Assembly (NCBI GenBank): GCA_963920525.1
Contig: OY986438.1
Location: forward strand, 45,829,288 to 45,893,287
DNA length: 64,000 nucleotides
From: Dichetophora obliterata
Taxonomy: Eukaryota; Arthropoda; Insecta; Diptera; Sciomyzidae
Reading direction: 5' to 3'
The notes under the pieces were generated by a model. That model ran no database searches. It saw only the letters and a program-made list of their open reading frames with translations, and was not told the origin of the DNA. Position 1 is the stretch's first letter; each line of letters starts with the position of its first letter. Shown piece after piece: positions 10,800 through 22,608 of the stretch. The position numbers were made by a program, and so were the translations under genes.

Positions 10800-13700
10800 C
10801 TCCTGACTTTTGACTTTTTACGAATATGTGTATATATTTTTTTCGCCATATAAACACAATATTTAACTATATTTATACTTAAAAAATTAAACCAATGATG
10901 TGAAGATTTAAAAATGTGTACTTAAATTTTGGTATCTTTTGATGAAACCACCCAAGTTTTTCTCTGGAAAAATAATATCTGTTTTGTTGAATTGCTTGTG
11001 CCACAAATGGTACGTGTTCTAAGCATGTTACGACAACTTGTTTTTCCGGTTATGGTTTCCTCAGTCAACATGGCGCTACTAGCACATGTTTTGAGTTTCG
11101 TGCTACTCACGTGACGCAGACTAAGAGGTCAGATTTAAGTGGTTTTCATAGAGGCCACCAAAGTTAATGTCAAAGGCGGCTTTTTTGACAGCAAATTCAG
11201 GCTTCTCGGAAAACTCTAAAAAGTTCTGAGAAATTTATTTGAAATTTAAAAAAAGAATTAGAAAGAAATGAAACATGTCTCTCATTTAATATACTTTAAA
11301 TAACAGTTAAATACTTTTAAAGTATTTTGTGTATGAAGAAAAGCTGAAGAAAAGTCTAAAGTATGAAATTTCTGAGCCAGGTGTTTTTCACTGCTAATAG
11401 AACTATTGTAACAGCCTGCTTGTTGACTTAAACAATGTATCAAATGCTTCAGTACTCAACACACAAGTGTCTCTCATAAATAGAAAATCTGCAGAAAACT
11501 AATTTTGAGTTGAATGAACATTTTTACGCGCGCTGGCCTAAAACAAAGAAGTTAGCAAGGACCAAGCAAAATGTATTCAATTGTTAAAGCTCCACACTTG
11601 AACAGCTGCACTCAAAGAGACAAGAATGAACTTTGGTTTTCCTTTGTATGTATTAAAAAAAAATTTTAGGATTCGTCAATAACTATGGAACGCATAAAAT
11701 TCGTTTCATTCATACGAGAGGTGTTTGCAACATTTTTGAGCATAACAAAATACGTTATTTAAAACACAATAAAAAGCATTGAAATACTTTTGCAACTAGT
11801 TACTAAAAACAGCAACAACAACAACTAAAAGACGAGTAAGGCTAGTAAAATTTAACATTGTTTGCAACAATTTGGCATGCAATTCAAACTCAAGTTGAAA
11901 ACAACTTAAAAACGAGTACATAGAACAATAACAGCTCAGCAAGCAAGAACATTGTGTGTATTATATTCCCTGCGGAGGTCCTGGCTTAGCAATTGCTCAG
12001 CAGCATAACTGAAAAACTAAACAATTTCCTTTCAACTGCACTCAGGCGCATATCCCAAGCATTGTAGCATTTCAATGGAAGAAAGAGAGAAACGAATAAA
12101 AGCCTTGCAGGATATACATTACACTTCAAATCCTAATTCAATTGTTGTTCTTCCAATTTTATACAATTTATATTGCAAGAACAGGAAATGACTTGAATGG
12201 ATAACTATTCAATATGGCGGCAATGCTGCTTTGTAAATTGTGGCTTGTATAACTAGGAGTTGCTTGGCTGCTTGACCAAGGCGCGCCCCGATCATTGCTG
12301 CCAGGATATTGGCCAATAAAAGTATGCATTACATTTTTGTTTGAATGTTAAAGGAATATTGAATTTTTTGTGATTGAAATCCTTTCTATGCATGCGCAAC
12401 AAATGGCAGCAACAATAGTAGAAATGTTTTAAAGTGGTTTTGATATATTGTGCAGTCGCAATTTAAAAGAGTTTTTTAATGAAAAGCAATTGAAATTGCA
12501 TATTTTTTGAGGTTTAAGCCAAGGGCACAGGAAGTCCTTTGTCACAGCTAAGTGACACTCGACTGTTGCATGACGAATTTTGCTAGCTGCAGTCAACTGC
12601 TCGTGTAAAAAAAGGTAGAAAAATTGCAACAGGATGTGAGCATGAAATTCTTAGAATCCAAATATAATTTTAATTTTTCTCAAAGGATCTTGATACATAT
12701 GAAAAAAATGCTATATTTAAGATTTCAATTTAAAATGGCGTTACTAATTTATAATAATTTAAACTTTTTGTAATTTTTGTAAATTTTGTTTTTAATTTTT
12801 ATGGATTTTGAACTCATTTAAAGTCTACTCGTTACATAATCAGTCACATAATGGTTAAGCCACCTAACTACAAATTCAAAAGGACAGCTGAACTTTGCCC
12901 TGATTTCAAAAGGTTATTGTTATTGCGAACGATCTACTTTACAAATATCTTGTCTGCAGATCAGTGTTCATGTATGTATCGACTTTATTTTCAATGGCCT
13001 TTTAACAATTAAATGAAATTTAAAACTAAGTAAAATGCGTCTGAGTAGTAAAATTATCCTACCTACAACTTAATATTACTCTTCAATGCAAAATAATTAA
13101 CTACATCAATACAAAGCAATAGGATTTAACTCTGCAAGGATAACAATGAAGTGTAATTCCAAAAAGATTGAAAAGCATGCATGAACACTTATCCTTAATG
13201 AGTGTGTATTGTATGCAAAGGACTCCGAACAACGACACATCTTGGCTAAAAATTTAAATGAAACTGAATTGCAGCAGATAATTAGAAAATGAAAAATCAT
13301 AAAAAACTTTTTCAAACAACGTAGAAATGAAAATAAAAGAAAGTTAATAATTTAAATGAATGAATAAGAAATATTATGGTGCGCTGGTACTCTTGATAAG
13401 GGGAGAGAGAAAAGAAACTACTAAAGACGACTTACCAAAGAATTGCGCTCCAAAAAAAGTAATGAAACGATCCACTTGTATTTTTGTACAGATTTTTTTA
13501 ACTGTGTTATGTATATTTTTAAAAAAACTTAAAAATAAATTGAAAAAATCACTTTTATTGCTTTTAATATTGCTTTTAACAATTTATATATAAGCAAAAA
13601 AAAATAATGTAATATATTAAAATTCTCCTCAAATTTTATTTTCTAAAAAAATGTTCATTGATTGAAGACAACTACAAAAATCTGGGCGTTCAGCGTCGTA

Positions 13701-14030
13701 ACTTCAAGGAGCTGAGATCGAGCTCCATTTTGAGGAGGGCCGCCATTTTGTATTTTTGTAAACCATAAGAAATTTTTCGTATAGAATTTATCGATAATAT
13801 TATACCATGATTATGGTAAGGGTTTTCAAATATCCGAACTTTTTAAGTATACGATTTTTATAACATTATAAGAAATTTAATATCCGATATTCTCATAAGA
13901 ATATCCAAAAAGGAATTGTTTTCAAAAAATACAATTTACTTGAAAAAATTTGTTTTTAAATATAAGTTACAAAATTAATTAGTAATTATTTCATTTAAAA
14001 TTAGTAGGTTTACTAATATATTATATTATA
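10800..14030. other. Host-like non-coding DNA, no gene recognised
   Basis: Composition is more balanced between 11100 and 12700, with CAACAACAAC runs. Short frames at 12429-12629, 13106-13315 and 13360-13593 lack domain features and read like chance open frames. No paired inverted repeats were noticed. Confidence 0.5.
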
Positions 14031-14039
14031 CTAGCTTAA

Positions 14040-14780
14040 ACCCGGCGCGTTGCTGCCGCGGCCCCGTTGCCAAACGCGAATAAAATGTTATCAGTGAAAC
14101 TGTATATGTAAATTGTGGTCGAATACTCAATTCCATGGCTGTGCGACCTATAACTCAAAAGCTGTAGAATTTCTCAAATTTTGGTTGCATGGGAGGTGAC
14201 ACGCCCCCTTGTCCAACGCCATACAAAGTTATCAGTAAAACTGCATGTGTAAATTGAGTTCGAATGCTGAATTCCGAGGCTTTGTTTGCTTTGTTTGATT
14301 GACTCAAAAGCTATTCGATATCGCAAATTTGGGTTGCATAAGAGGTGCCACGCCCCTTTGTCCAACTCCCATAAAATTTTATCAGTAAAACGCCACGTGT
14401 AAATTGTGGTCGAATTTCGAATTCCAAGGATGTGCGGCCTATAACTCCAAAGCTATTCGATATCGCAAATTTGGGTTGTATGGGAGGTGCCACGCCCCCT
14501 TGTCCAACTCTCACAAAATTTTATCTGCGAAGCGGCACGTGTAAATTGTCGAATACCGAATTCCGAGGCTAAGCGGCTTATAACTCCAAAGATATTCGAT
14601 ATCGCAAATTTGGGTTGTATGGGAGGTGCCACGCCCACTGTTAGTAGAAGGTTGAAATATACTTTACGACGTATTCTCATACCTACAAAATATACATACA
14701 AAATTTCATGAAAATCGGTCGAGCCGTTTCGGAGGAGTTCGATTACGCACCCCGTGACAGAAGAATTTTATATATTAGAT
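14040..14780 (-). repeat. Degenerate tandem repeat (~145-bp unit, four copies) with a conserved flank
   Basis: The phrase TGGGAGGTGCCACGCCCC followed by TTGTCCAAC recurs at about 14061, 14202, 14352 and 14494, with a partial copy at 14635, a spacing of 141-150 bp. Within each unit the pieces GTGTAAATTG, GAATTCC and CTATTCGATATCGCAAATTTGGG keep the same order. The right flank (14700-14780) contains TTTCATGAAAATCGGTCGAG and ends in a TATATTAGATATATAATAG run. This layout occurs in dispersed insect repeats of LINE or Helitron origin; I cannot assign it. Frames read through the units are artefacts. Confidence 0.85.
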
Positions 14781-14789
14781 ATATAATAG

Positions 14790-15650
14790 GGCATTTCCAG
14801 AAGAAAGTCTACCGTGACCAAAAAATTAAAACTTATTAAAAGAACTTATTATTTTAGTATATCATCTAAAAGAAATATTTTAATTTTATTAGTTTTAGCA
14901 ATTTCTACATAAATTCATTAACCATCATGATCAAATCGTCTTCACTGTTTCACAAATCCTGTCTTTCTTTTTCGTAATTGTTTCGTAAGTGTTTCGTAAG
15001 CTTTTTTGTTTTAATAAAAATGGAAGGCATTGGCCTCAAAAAATGGTTGAGGCAAGGAAAGGACAATATGTGAAATTTTTTTAACTACTTAATTACATAA
15101 TTTCTTAAGTACCTAATTACTTAAATATCCAATTAATGAAATCCAATTAAAAAATCCAAAAAATATACTAATAAAAAAAACCAGAAAAGATTTCTAAATT
15201 TGTTCATTTGGAAAATAAACTTATGTTATTTCAAAATCTTCTAAAAAAAGTTTTATACAAAAAGGAAACCCAATTATATACCAATTATACTCTGAAAACC
15301 CAATTCAGAGAGTTTTTCAAATTTTTTAATCCAAGTCAGAATTCACTTCCGTTTTTTGTAACGTAACGCCAGCACATATTTTTGCTTATATCTTTAGATC
15401 CTTGGGGTGACAATGACAACAATTATTGTGTTTACCTAATATTGTGTTACTTAATCACTATGCAAATATAAAAATTTTTTTAAAAATTAGACTTTTTCAT
15501 TCTATTTTTTAAATATTTATTCGTACAAATCTTCCGTAACGCCAGTTTGGAAATGCCCATTTATAGAAAAAAAAAACCAGGAAATGTGTAAAGAACTTCA
15601 CTAAACTTGTGACTAAGCTCTAACTATAAATATAAAACTATGAATCAATT
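14790..15650. other. A+T-rich stretch, nothing recognised
   Basis: No coding frame or paired repeat was found. 15160-15240 and 15440-15540 are A- and T-run rich. Confidence 0.5.
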
Positions 15651-15654
15651 GAAA

Positions 15655-16160
15655 TTTAAACATACTTTTAATATGAAAATTATGGAATGACCATATCCGA
15701 TTTGGGTCAAATTTTGCATGGAGCATCACTGACGAAAATAAAAAACTTAATTTGGAGGAACAAAGTTTGGGATGATTTTTGGCGGAAAAGAAAACGCCGA
15801 AAATTCATATCTGAAACACTTTGAAACCTTATCTTAAGTTTGAGCTACCATTGAAAACGTAATTAACTAAACAGACTTTAATATAAAAATAATTTTGGGA
15901 AATTTTAGTGGTTGGGGACTCCATCCCTTGCGGTAAGGTAATTGATTTCGTAGAAAGGGTTCAAAGATACCTTTTTCAAAATTTAAAAGAATTTTTGTCT
16001 TAAAGATCTTAAACAACAATTGAAATTTAAAATTATTATTGTACAAATTATTACAATTACTATTACAATTATAATTACAAATTATTTCAGTCAGTGATGC
16101 TCCATGCAAAACTTTGAGCCACATCGGATATGGCCATTCCGTGAGGACGCTATGTTTAAA
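15655..16160. mobile_element. MITE with ~60-bp terminal inverted repeats
   Basis: The left segment 15684-15735 (GGAATGACCATATCCGAT ... GCATGGAGCATCACTGAC) returns inverted at 16088-16138. Similarity extends outward to a TTTAAACATA block on each side. The interior is A+T-rich and non-coding; the minus frame at 15867-16124 runs through the repeat and is incidental. No target duplication could be fixed. Confidence 0.7.
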
Positions 16161-16300
16161 ATGGAACTGCTGTGTAAGTATATGTTTTTATTTGGAAATA
16201 ATGTTAAATTTTAAATAATATAATGTCTTTTCACCAATTCTTTCGTCGTTGCAAACGCTTTAAAAAAAGTGGACCTATAGTTTGGTTAGCTTAGGTTAGG

Positions 16301-16866
16301 TTATGTTATGCTATGTTATGTTATGTTATGTTATGTTATGTTATGTTATGTTATGTTATGTTATGTTATGTTATGTTATGTTATGTTATGTTATGTTATG
16401 TTATGTTATGTTATGTTATGTTATGTTATGTTATGTTATGTTATGTTATGTTATGTTATGTTATGTTATGTTATGTTATGTTATGTTATGTTATGTTATG
16501 TTATGTTATGTTATGTTATGTTATGTTATGTTATGTTATGTTATGTTATGTTATGTTATGTTATGTTATGTTATGTTATGTTATGTTATGTTATGTTACG
16601 TTATGTTATGTTATGTTATGTTATGTTATGTTATGTTATGTTATGTTATGTTATGTTATGTTATGTTAAGTTATGTTATGTTATGTTATGTTATGTTATG
16701 TTATGTTATGTTATGTTATGTTATGTTATGTTATGTTATGTTATGTTATGTTATGTTATGTTATGTTGTGTTATGTTATGTTATGTTATGTTATGTTATG
16801 TTATGTTATGTTATGTTATGTTATGTTATGTTATGTTATGTTATGTTATGTTATGTTATGTTATGT
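16301..16866. repeat. (TTATG)n pentanucleotide microsatellite, about 113 units
   Basis: The run is almost pure, with isolated variants at 16311, 16596-16600 (TTACG), 16666-16670 (TTAAG) and 16766-16770 (TTGTG). A 5-bp unit without stops leaves the plus-strand frames open, giving artificial MLCYV-repeat proteins that are not genes. Confidence 0.98.
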
Positions 16867-17005
16867 TAGTTTAGGTTAGGTTAGGATAGGTTAGGTTAGG
16901 TTAGGTTAGGTTAGGCTAGACTAGGCTAGGCTAGACTAGGCTAGGCTAGGCTAGGTAGGACTGGGTTAGGTTAGGTTGGAATAGGTTAGGTTAGGTTAGG
17001 TTAAA
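16867..17005. repeat. TTAGG/TAGGC-type pentanucleotide tract, LINE 3' tail
   Basis: Runs of TTAGG with variants (CTAGG, CTAGA, GATAGG) lie between the TTATG tract and the 3' untranslated region of a minus-strand LINE. TTAGG units also precede the TTATG tract at 16291-16300. On the LINE sense strand the tail reads (AACCT)n. Confidence 0.9.
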
Positions 17006-17077
17006 GTGGCTGCCTCAATTGAGACACACTTAGGCCAATAAGGCCCATTGTGGTACCACAGGGTTGATTTCCATTCT

Positions 17078-17330
17078 CTATTTAAACCAACTTGAGCTGA
17101 TCACAAAACTAAGGATTCGGTATACCGATAATTCCGAGAGTTTTTCAAGGTCCTTGAAAAACCAGTTGTTTAAGTGAAGAAAATGTTTTTGAGCTAGCGC
17201 TGGGCAAGTGCAGAGTAAATGTATTGTAGATTCTTCCTCTTCTTCGTCTCTACAGCTTCTGCAAAAGTCGTTGTTGGGATTCCCAACCTATAAGCATGTC
17301 TACCTATCAGGCAGTGCTCTGTAAAGACCC
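17078..17330 (-). pseudogene. C-terminal end of a LINE polyprotein
   Basis: Minus-strand translation reads EHCLIGRHAYRLGIP, then after a one-base shift NNDFCRSCRDEEEE...IHLLCTCPALA, followed by NWFFKDLEKLSELS and a stop at 17078-17080. The C-x2-C-x10-H-x3/4-C pattern and the GHxLxGxHA-like lead-in are typical of the end of LINE ORF2 in the LOA/I/R1 group. The copy is strongly 5'-truncated; decayed coding continues to about 17400. The segment 17006-17077 is its 3' untranslated region. The clade is inferred. Confidence 0.75.
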
Positions 17331-17399
17331 CTGGTTAGAATAGTCTGGTTAAAGCCTACACTAGTCAACTTATTCTTTCCTCTTCAAACAGAACCACGT

Positions 17400-18630
17400 C
17401 ATTTTCGTTTACTGAAAAACCAACATATTCCAGGATAAAAGTGGGCTTAGCATAAAAAACAATTTTTTCACTTAAAATTTAAGAAATGTTGGCCATATTT
17501 TTTTTTAAAAGAAAACATTGTCAATAGACACGTACGGAAAAAGTGTTTCAATCAACCAAAAAATAACATTTGCTCCTTACTTTGCAATTCTAAGTGCTCA
17601 GTATTATCTAGAAGAGCATGATGGAGAATGTGAATTAGTACCATTATTAATGTAAAACACAATAATTTTGCTGTTTATGTATATTTATTTATTTTTTTAT
17701 TGTTCTCTTAAAATTATATAATATCTATACAAATAAATTATTAAAATTTTTCGATATTTTTACCCTGAAGTCCAAACAGCAATGTTCAGTCCAAGAAGAG
17801 CTTGAAAATTCGTTAATTTGTGAATAACACAATTTTTATTGTTTTCTAAAAAATTCAATTTGCGTGACTTATGTTTTTTTTTTGAAATAAGCGATGTATT
17901 CGTATACTATTATACGAGCAATATTTATATATTTAATTATTTATTTGTAAATGAGTTCTCGAAACAGACCAGCGATTTCGATGAAATGAAATCAAATTAT
18001 TTTATTCCGTTAATAGTTTTTATTCAAGCCTGTTATTTGATGTTGACCCTGTTATGTTTGTTGATTTCAATCCAATATTGTTGAATATAACCCAATGGTC
18101 GTACAGGAAATATATTAAAAATATATTAAATATATTTTTATTAAAAATAAAATAACTGACTTGTAAAAAAATGGGTTTCGGCGGGAAGATTAGCCCCTTC
18201 CCGAATAACCCCTATAAAGAGTTTCTAATCACCCCAATGTTTATTCTGAACGACTTATATTTGATTAAAATTTCTACTATTATTATATAGATAACAAATA
18301 ATTTTTAATCTGTGACAATGACTCTGTGACATTTTTAAAAATTGAGAATTTAAAATGTTGGCAAGTTTCAGTAATGCTTATATTACATATATCTTTGCTA
18401 TGAAATCTTCAGCATACTTATTTTTTGTCCAAATATAATTTCCTCAAATTTTTCCAAAACAAATTTTATAATTTTCCTAAAAAGTGCCTGAAATTTCATA
18501 TCACTTTTCTTAGCTCTCGGCAAAATTTGTGCGCAAAAAACACTGTCGCTATAGTTGTTTACATCCATTTTATTGTCTTGTCTTCCTTTCATATCCTGTC
18601 TAGCTTGCTGTAATATTTCTCAGCTACGGT
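17400..18630. other. A+T-rich stretch, nothing recognised
   Basis: No convincing gene or paired repeat. Small frames at 17839-18084 and 18398-18613 overlap on opposite strands and lack domain character. Confidence 0.5.
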
Positions 18631-18632
18631 GT

Positions 18633-19403
18633 CAAACCTGGCAGCGTCACCTGGTGTGATTAGGGCACACAATACGAAAAATGTTCGTTACGGCAGCATC
18701 AAAGCGGAAAATTCATTCTATTTGGTGGTCTTCGTAACGCTTGCATGATTTTCAAAACGAAAAGAACACAAAAAGAATCAGGGAATAAAATTAACCGAAA
18801 ATCCTTTTGTCAGCATAATCGTTCAATAGCAATAATGAGCCTGTGCTGAGTGTCCTGTTAGAGAATTCATGAGCTGCGGTGTTCAATTTCATTCGGTTGT
18901 CGTCATAGTGTTCGTGTTCTGCTTCGGCTAATCCTGCTGCAGTTTTTGAGTATAGCATATTTTTTTGCTTTGAAATTGGCCGCTCTGCACTGAGCAGCAT
19001 CATAATTTTTATCAAGTTGCGGCCATCATAATCATAAGCATGTGGGTAGCCGAGTGTAGGTATTTAGGACCTCATCGTATACGGCTTGTATCCTGCACAA
19101 CCATCAAAGGAAATCTCATTAACACGTGTGTCTCGCTTGGTGTTTTTTCCACCAATCATGTGTGTGCTGGTCGTCAGTGCGTGCGACCTCGAAGATGTTT
19201 AACAGTTGCTTTAAATAAACCCAAATTTAAGTGTTTATTCTTTATCCTTTACCGCAGTATAGGTTTGTCTGTCAGTCAGTGTATTTAAAAAGATCGCTAA
19301 TTTAGTGTTAGTCTCAAATCGTGATTCGATTACCTTCTGTTTGTTAAATAAACGTCGATATGTTCCTTCAGTCTTTGTTTGTTTCCCAAATTAGCTCCGA
19401 CAT
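18633..19403. mobile_element. Possible solo LTR (weak)
   Basis: This block is more G+C-rich than its surroundings, starts TGTC and ends GACA, and has AATAAA-type signals at 19213 and 19346 towards one end. That pattern would suit an LTR of ~770 bp. No flanking 4-6-bp target duplication and no second LTR were seen, so the call is tentative. Frames at 18791-19015 and 19040-19288 lie within it. Confidence 0.22.
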
Positions 19404-20310
19404 TAGCGTTTAATGGCGGCGGTTGAGTTGCCGTCAAAAGGATATGTTTTCTTGCTTTTGATTTGTTTGATTCGACCGCTGTTAAAACAAGCGCCGTGCT
19501 TGTTTGCCGCTTTGATGTAAAGTGTCAATATTTGAACATGTTGAATTTTTTAAAAGGCTTTGTAAGGATGCGTTTTAGGTCTGAATTGTGCCATAAGGTA
19601 TCATTAAATTTAGATTAATACCTGATTTGTTTCAAACGACAGCTTTGAAAGTAGTCGAAAAGGTTTTAGCCTGTGTTGGTGTAGAATAAACGTTGATAAA
19701 ATGGACATTTTTTTATATTAAATCATGATAACTGGCTTAGACACAAATTTTCCATGGAAATAGTGAAGTCTTAAGTATCAATGTTGCTAAGTCAATGCTT
19801 TCAGCACTAGACCAAGTGCGTTTTGATGCTGCAATACACTTGATTTTTTTTTAAAGGCCCTAAATTAAAAAATGCTAAATTTTGTGAATTGTCATTTTTA
19901 TTTTTATGTTTTCAGTAATAGAAATTAAAAGTTTTCTAATATACAAATACAGTTCAAGAGGTTATTTCGGAGGCTGGAATCAACACAGAACAAAATAAAA
20001 TGTAAAAAGTTTAACCTACAAAAAATGAGCAAAAATTATTTTTACCAAAAATAAATACCGTTTAAAAAAAAAATTTTTTGTTCACAATTAAATATCTCAC
20101 AGAACAAAAAAAAATATTTCTAAGCAAAATATAATTCTCAAACTAATTTTGGAACTTAAACAAATTTATTTTGTTTTTTAATAGTTTTTTTACAAAGTAT
20201 TTTTTTGGTTATCAAATAAATATTTTCCTCAAAGCAAAAACATTGGAAAAAAATTTGAAAAAATCATTTTTATCGAAAGTTCTGAATAAAAATAAACAAA
20301 TAAATACTAT
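19404..20310. other. Non-coding stretch, nothing recognised
   Basis: No gene or repeat pair recognised. 20020-20310 is very A+T-rich. Confidence 0.5.
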
Positions 20311-20314
20311 TTAA

Positions 20315-21730
20315 CCCTCAAAGTGCACCCTGGGTATGCGATACCCGAGCCTAATTTTACTGCACTTAGTATTTCCAAATAGTTAGAGTATGGGATCTAA
20401 GAGTGGCTGGGGAAAAAAGTAGGGACCCCCCTACTACTCTTAAGTATGGTAAGAGACTCCACTCAATTAACTCTCTAGAAACTATGGTCAGTATAAATTT
20501 TTTCCAGGTATAATACACCCACCGTGCAAAGCGAAAAAGAGATTATTGAGAAAATAATTGTGTTTTGTTATTTTGTTAGTGTTTTTGTGCTTCAAACTAC
20601 TTTTTGATTGTGTGAAATAGTAAAAACCAAATTTCCATTGCATTATTCAGTATTGCAATATATTTTACACTAATATTTCTATTCATATTGGAGCGTGCCA
20701 CGTGCTATATTTGATATAATACAGACTGAAGTAGAGTTGTTCTTCTCCAAAAAGTTTTCTAAGCAGTAAGTAAGTCATTTATTTTCATTTCTAACAACAC
20801 TTATATTCATTATTTTTTCAAATAAGAGAAATATTTCTGTTTTAAATATTAAAATAGTAACTTATTTTTATTGTTGCTTCTCTCTTCGATATTATGTAAA
20901 GTACCATTTTGAAGACAAAATAAGAACAAGGGAGATCGCAATTTTTTTACTAAATATTTGCAAAAACCGTCCCACTGTGAAGCAATGTATTCTAACGCTT
21001 CCCTGTTTACTACTATAATTACTAAGCTTTTTATTTTGAAAAAGTTGATAATGAAAAAAAGTCGTTTTAATTCTTTTTTCAATACAGTGAATTTATTATA
21101 AATCTAAGTATTTTGTTCAAATAAGTTTATTTGTAGTTTTCTAGAAGACGAAAACACGGACGTGCACGGACTCGTAGAGCCTGTGATACAGAAACTTATT
21201 ATGAAGAGCCTATAAATTACGATGATGTTGATAAGAAACGCAATATAAATGTTTGCAATGTGTTTTGTCTATGTGCAAAGAGCACACAGCAAAAACTTGT
21301 GAGCAATGTTTTTTGCTTATATCTAATGTATAATTTCTTATATTTGAATACGTAAGTTTTCTTGTTTGTATCATATTGAATTTTTTTTTTGGTTTGACTT
21401 AAAAATAATAACATTTTTTCTGATTAATATGAATCAACATCTCGAGAACTCAGTTGGAAAAACTTGATTATCTTATTTTTTAGATAAACTTTATTCGATA
21501 AAAGAAAAAGTAACTTTTTTTCAAGTTCAACGATTGTTTATTTAATAACGTAATAAGTATATATTCATGCTTTTTTTAATATTAATTTTCTACATTGTTT
21601 GACGGTTTGATAAAAAAATATCAAATCAATCTGACATTTAGAATCGGAGATATAAGCAATCGAAAATTCTTGGGTACTCTATATTCAACGTGCCTTTTAT
21701 AGAAAATCACGAAAGCGTGACCGTTGAGGG
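20315..21730 (+). mobile_element. Internally deleted piggyBac-type transposon
   Basis: The 1.4-kb element is flanked by TTAA on both sides (20311-20314 and 21731-21734), the piggyBac target duplication. Its ends are inverted copies: CCCTCAAAGTGCAC against CCCTCAACGGTCAC. Only the last part of a transposase frame remains, in the expected position towards the right end. Most of the transposase, including the DDD catalytic core, is absent, so it could move only if an autonomous relative supplied the enzyme. Confidence 0.9.
21143..21333 (+). pseudogene. Remnant C-terminus of a piggyBac transposase (cysteine-rich domain)
   Basis: The frame reads RRRKHGRARTRR, an acidic YYEEPINYDDVD stretch, and NINVCNV. 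After a frameshift it continues KEHTAKTCEQCF before a stop. The Cys and Cys-x2-Cys spacing with an intervening KEH matches the C-terminal cysteine-rich zinc-binding domain of piggyBac transposases, which binds the terminal repeats. A pyrimidine tract ending in CTAG just before it could be an old splice acceptor. The assignment is supported by the TTAA-flanked context. Confidence 0.75.
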
Positions 21731-21986
21731 TTAAACACCTACACAGAGCTAAAAGGACCTAATAAAGTAGAACAAAATCAATAAGATATGTTTATGGTTT
21801 TCATCAAAAGAGACGGTCTTATTAAAACAATTGAGAAAATCTTCTTATAATCCTCACATTTTTTATAGGTAAAAACACACTGTTTTAAAGCAAAACGAAT
21901 TTAAAGCAAAATGAATCTTATTAACCATTTTACCTGAAAATATACTTGTTTCTTAAACACGTTGCTGCTTTTGTTGGACACTGAGT

Positions 21987-22262
21987 TTTTTTCGTTACTT
22001 TAACTTACCCTATTCTTTCTCCATTCTTTCAAGCCAGCTATAAACTAGATTTTGTCACCAAAGTATTCGGCGCTGTCGAAACCATCAAAGAAACTGATGC
22101 CGTCCTCAATTTCTATTTTATAGAGTACGTCTTCTTAGTTCACGCCGTACATTTTTTACAAAGCCAAAACGGAGTTGCCCAAGCTCCACGACTGAAATAT
22201 GGTTTGAGTTTCGAGCTTGTCATTGCTAATTTTTTTTTCCAACACAAAACTTCTATATAATT
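21987..22262 (+). other. Unexplained 92-codon open frame without ATG, candidate orphan exon
   Basis: Between stops the plus frame contains SYKLDFVTKVFGAVETIKE and then DAVLNFYFIEYVFLVHAVHF, with varied, balanced residue use unlike the A+T-driven frames nearby. A polypyrimidine tract (CCCTATTCTTTCTCCATTCTTTC) ends in AAG at about 22035, and GTTTGAGT follows at about 22202, so splice sites bounding a ~165-bp exon are possible. I do not recognise the protein. It may be an isolated host exon, a captured gene fragment, or chance. Confidence 0.3.
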
Positions 22263-22608
22263 TTTATTCTACACGAATGTAGGAACTTCACAACCTCGAC
22301 CACGATTGCGACTGTTTTTTTTTTAAAAAATGGATGTTTAAAAAAATGTTCCTTTTGAAGTAAAAACATAAACTATAGCCACTTTTGACCGATCGAAGTA
22401 TATTTGATGGACCCACATGGAGCTTATATAGTAAAAAGAAGATTTTATATTGGAAAATAAGTGGCTTTATTGATTATTTGCTATTTATAATTTCATTAAT
22501 GTTTAAACACATAATATATAAGAGTTCTTATAAAAAAACTTATTTTGTGGCGTTTTAAGTAGAATGAATGATAACTAACAGATATAAGTATTACTTTTCA
22601 TTCTCTCA

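Noticed and set aside
14174..14711. Overlapping frames with similar peptides on both strands
   Set aside because: They are readings of the ~145-bp tandem repeat; the similarity reflects the DNA unit, not a protein family.
16303..16879. Long MLCYV-repeat open frames in several plus-strand registers
   Set aside because: They are the automatic translation of a stop-free TTATG microsatellite, open in more than one frame at once.
16867..17005. A true telomere end
   Set aside because: The TTAGG units are short, mixed with variants and join a LINE 3' end; sequence continues on both sides.
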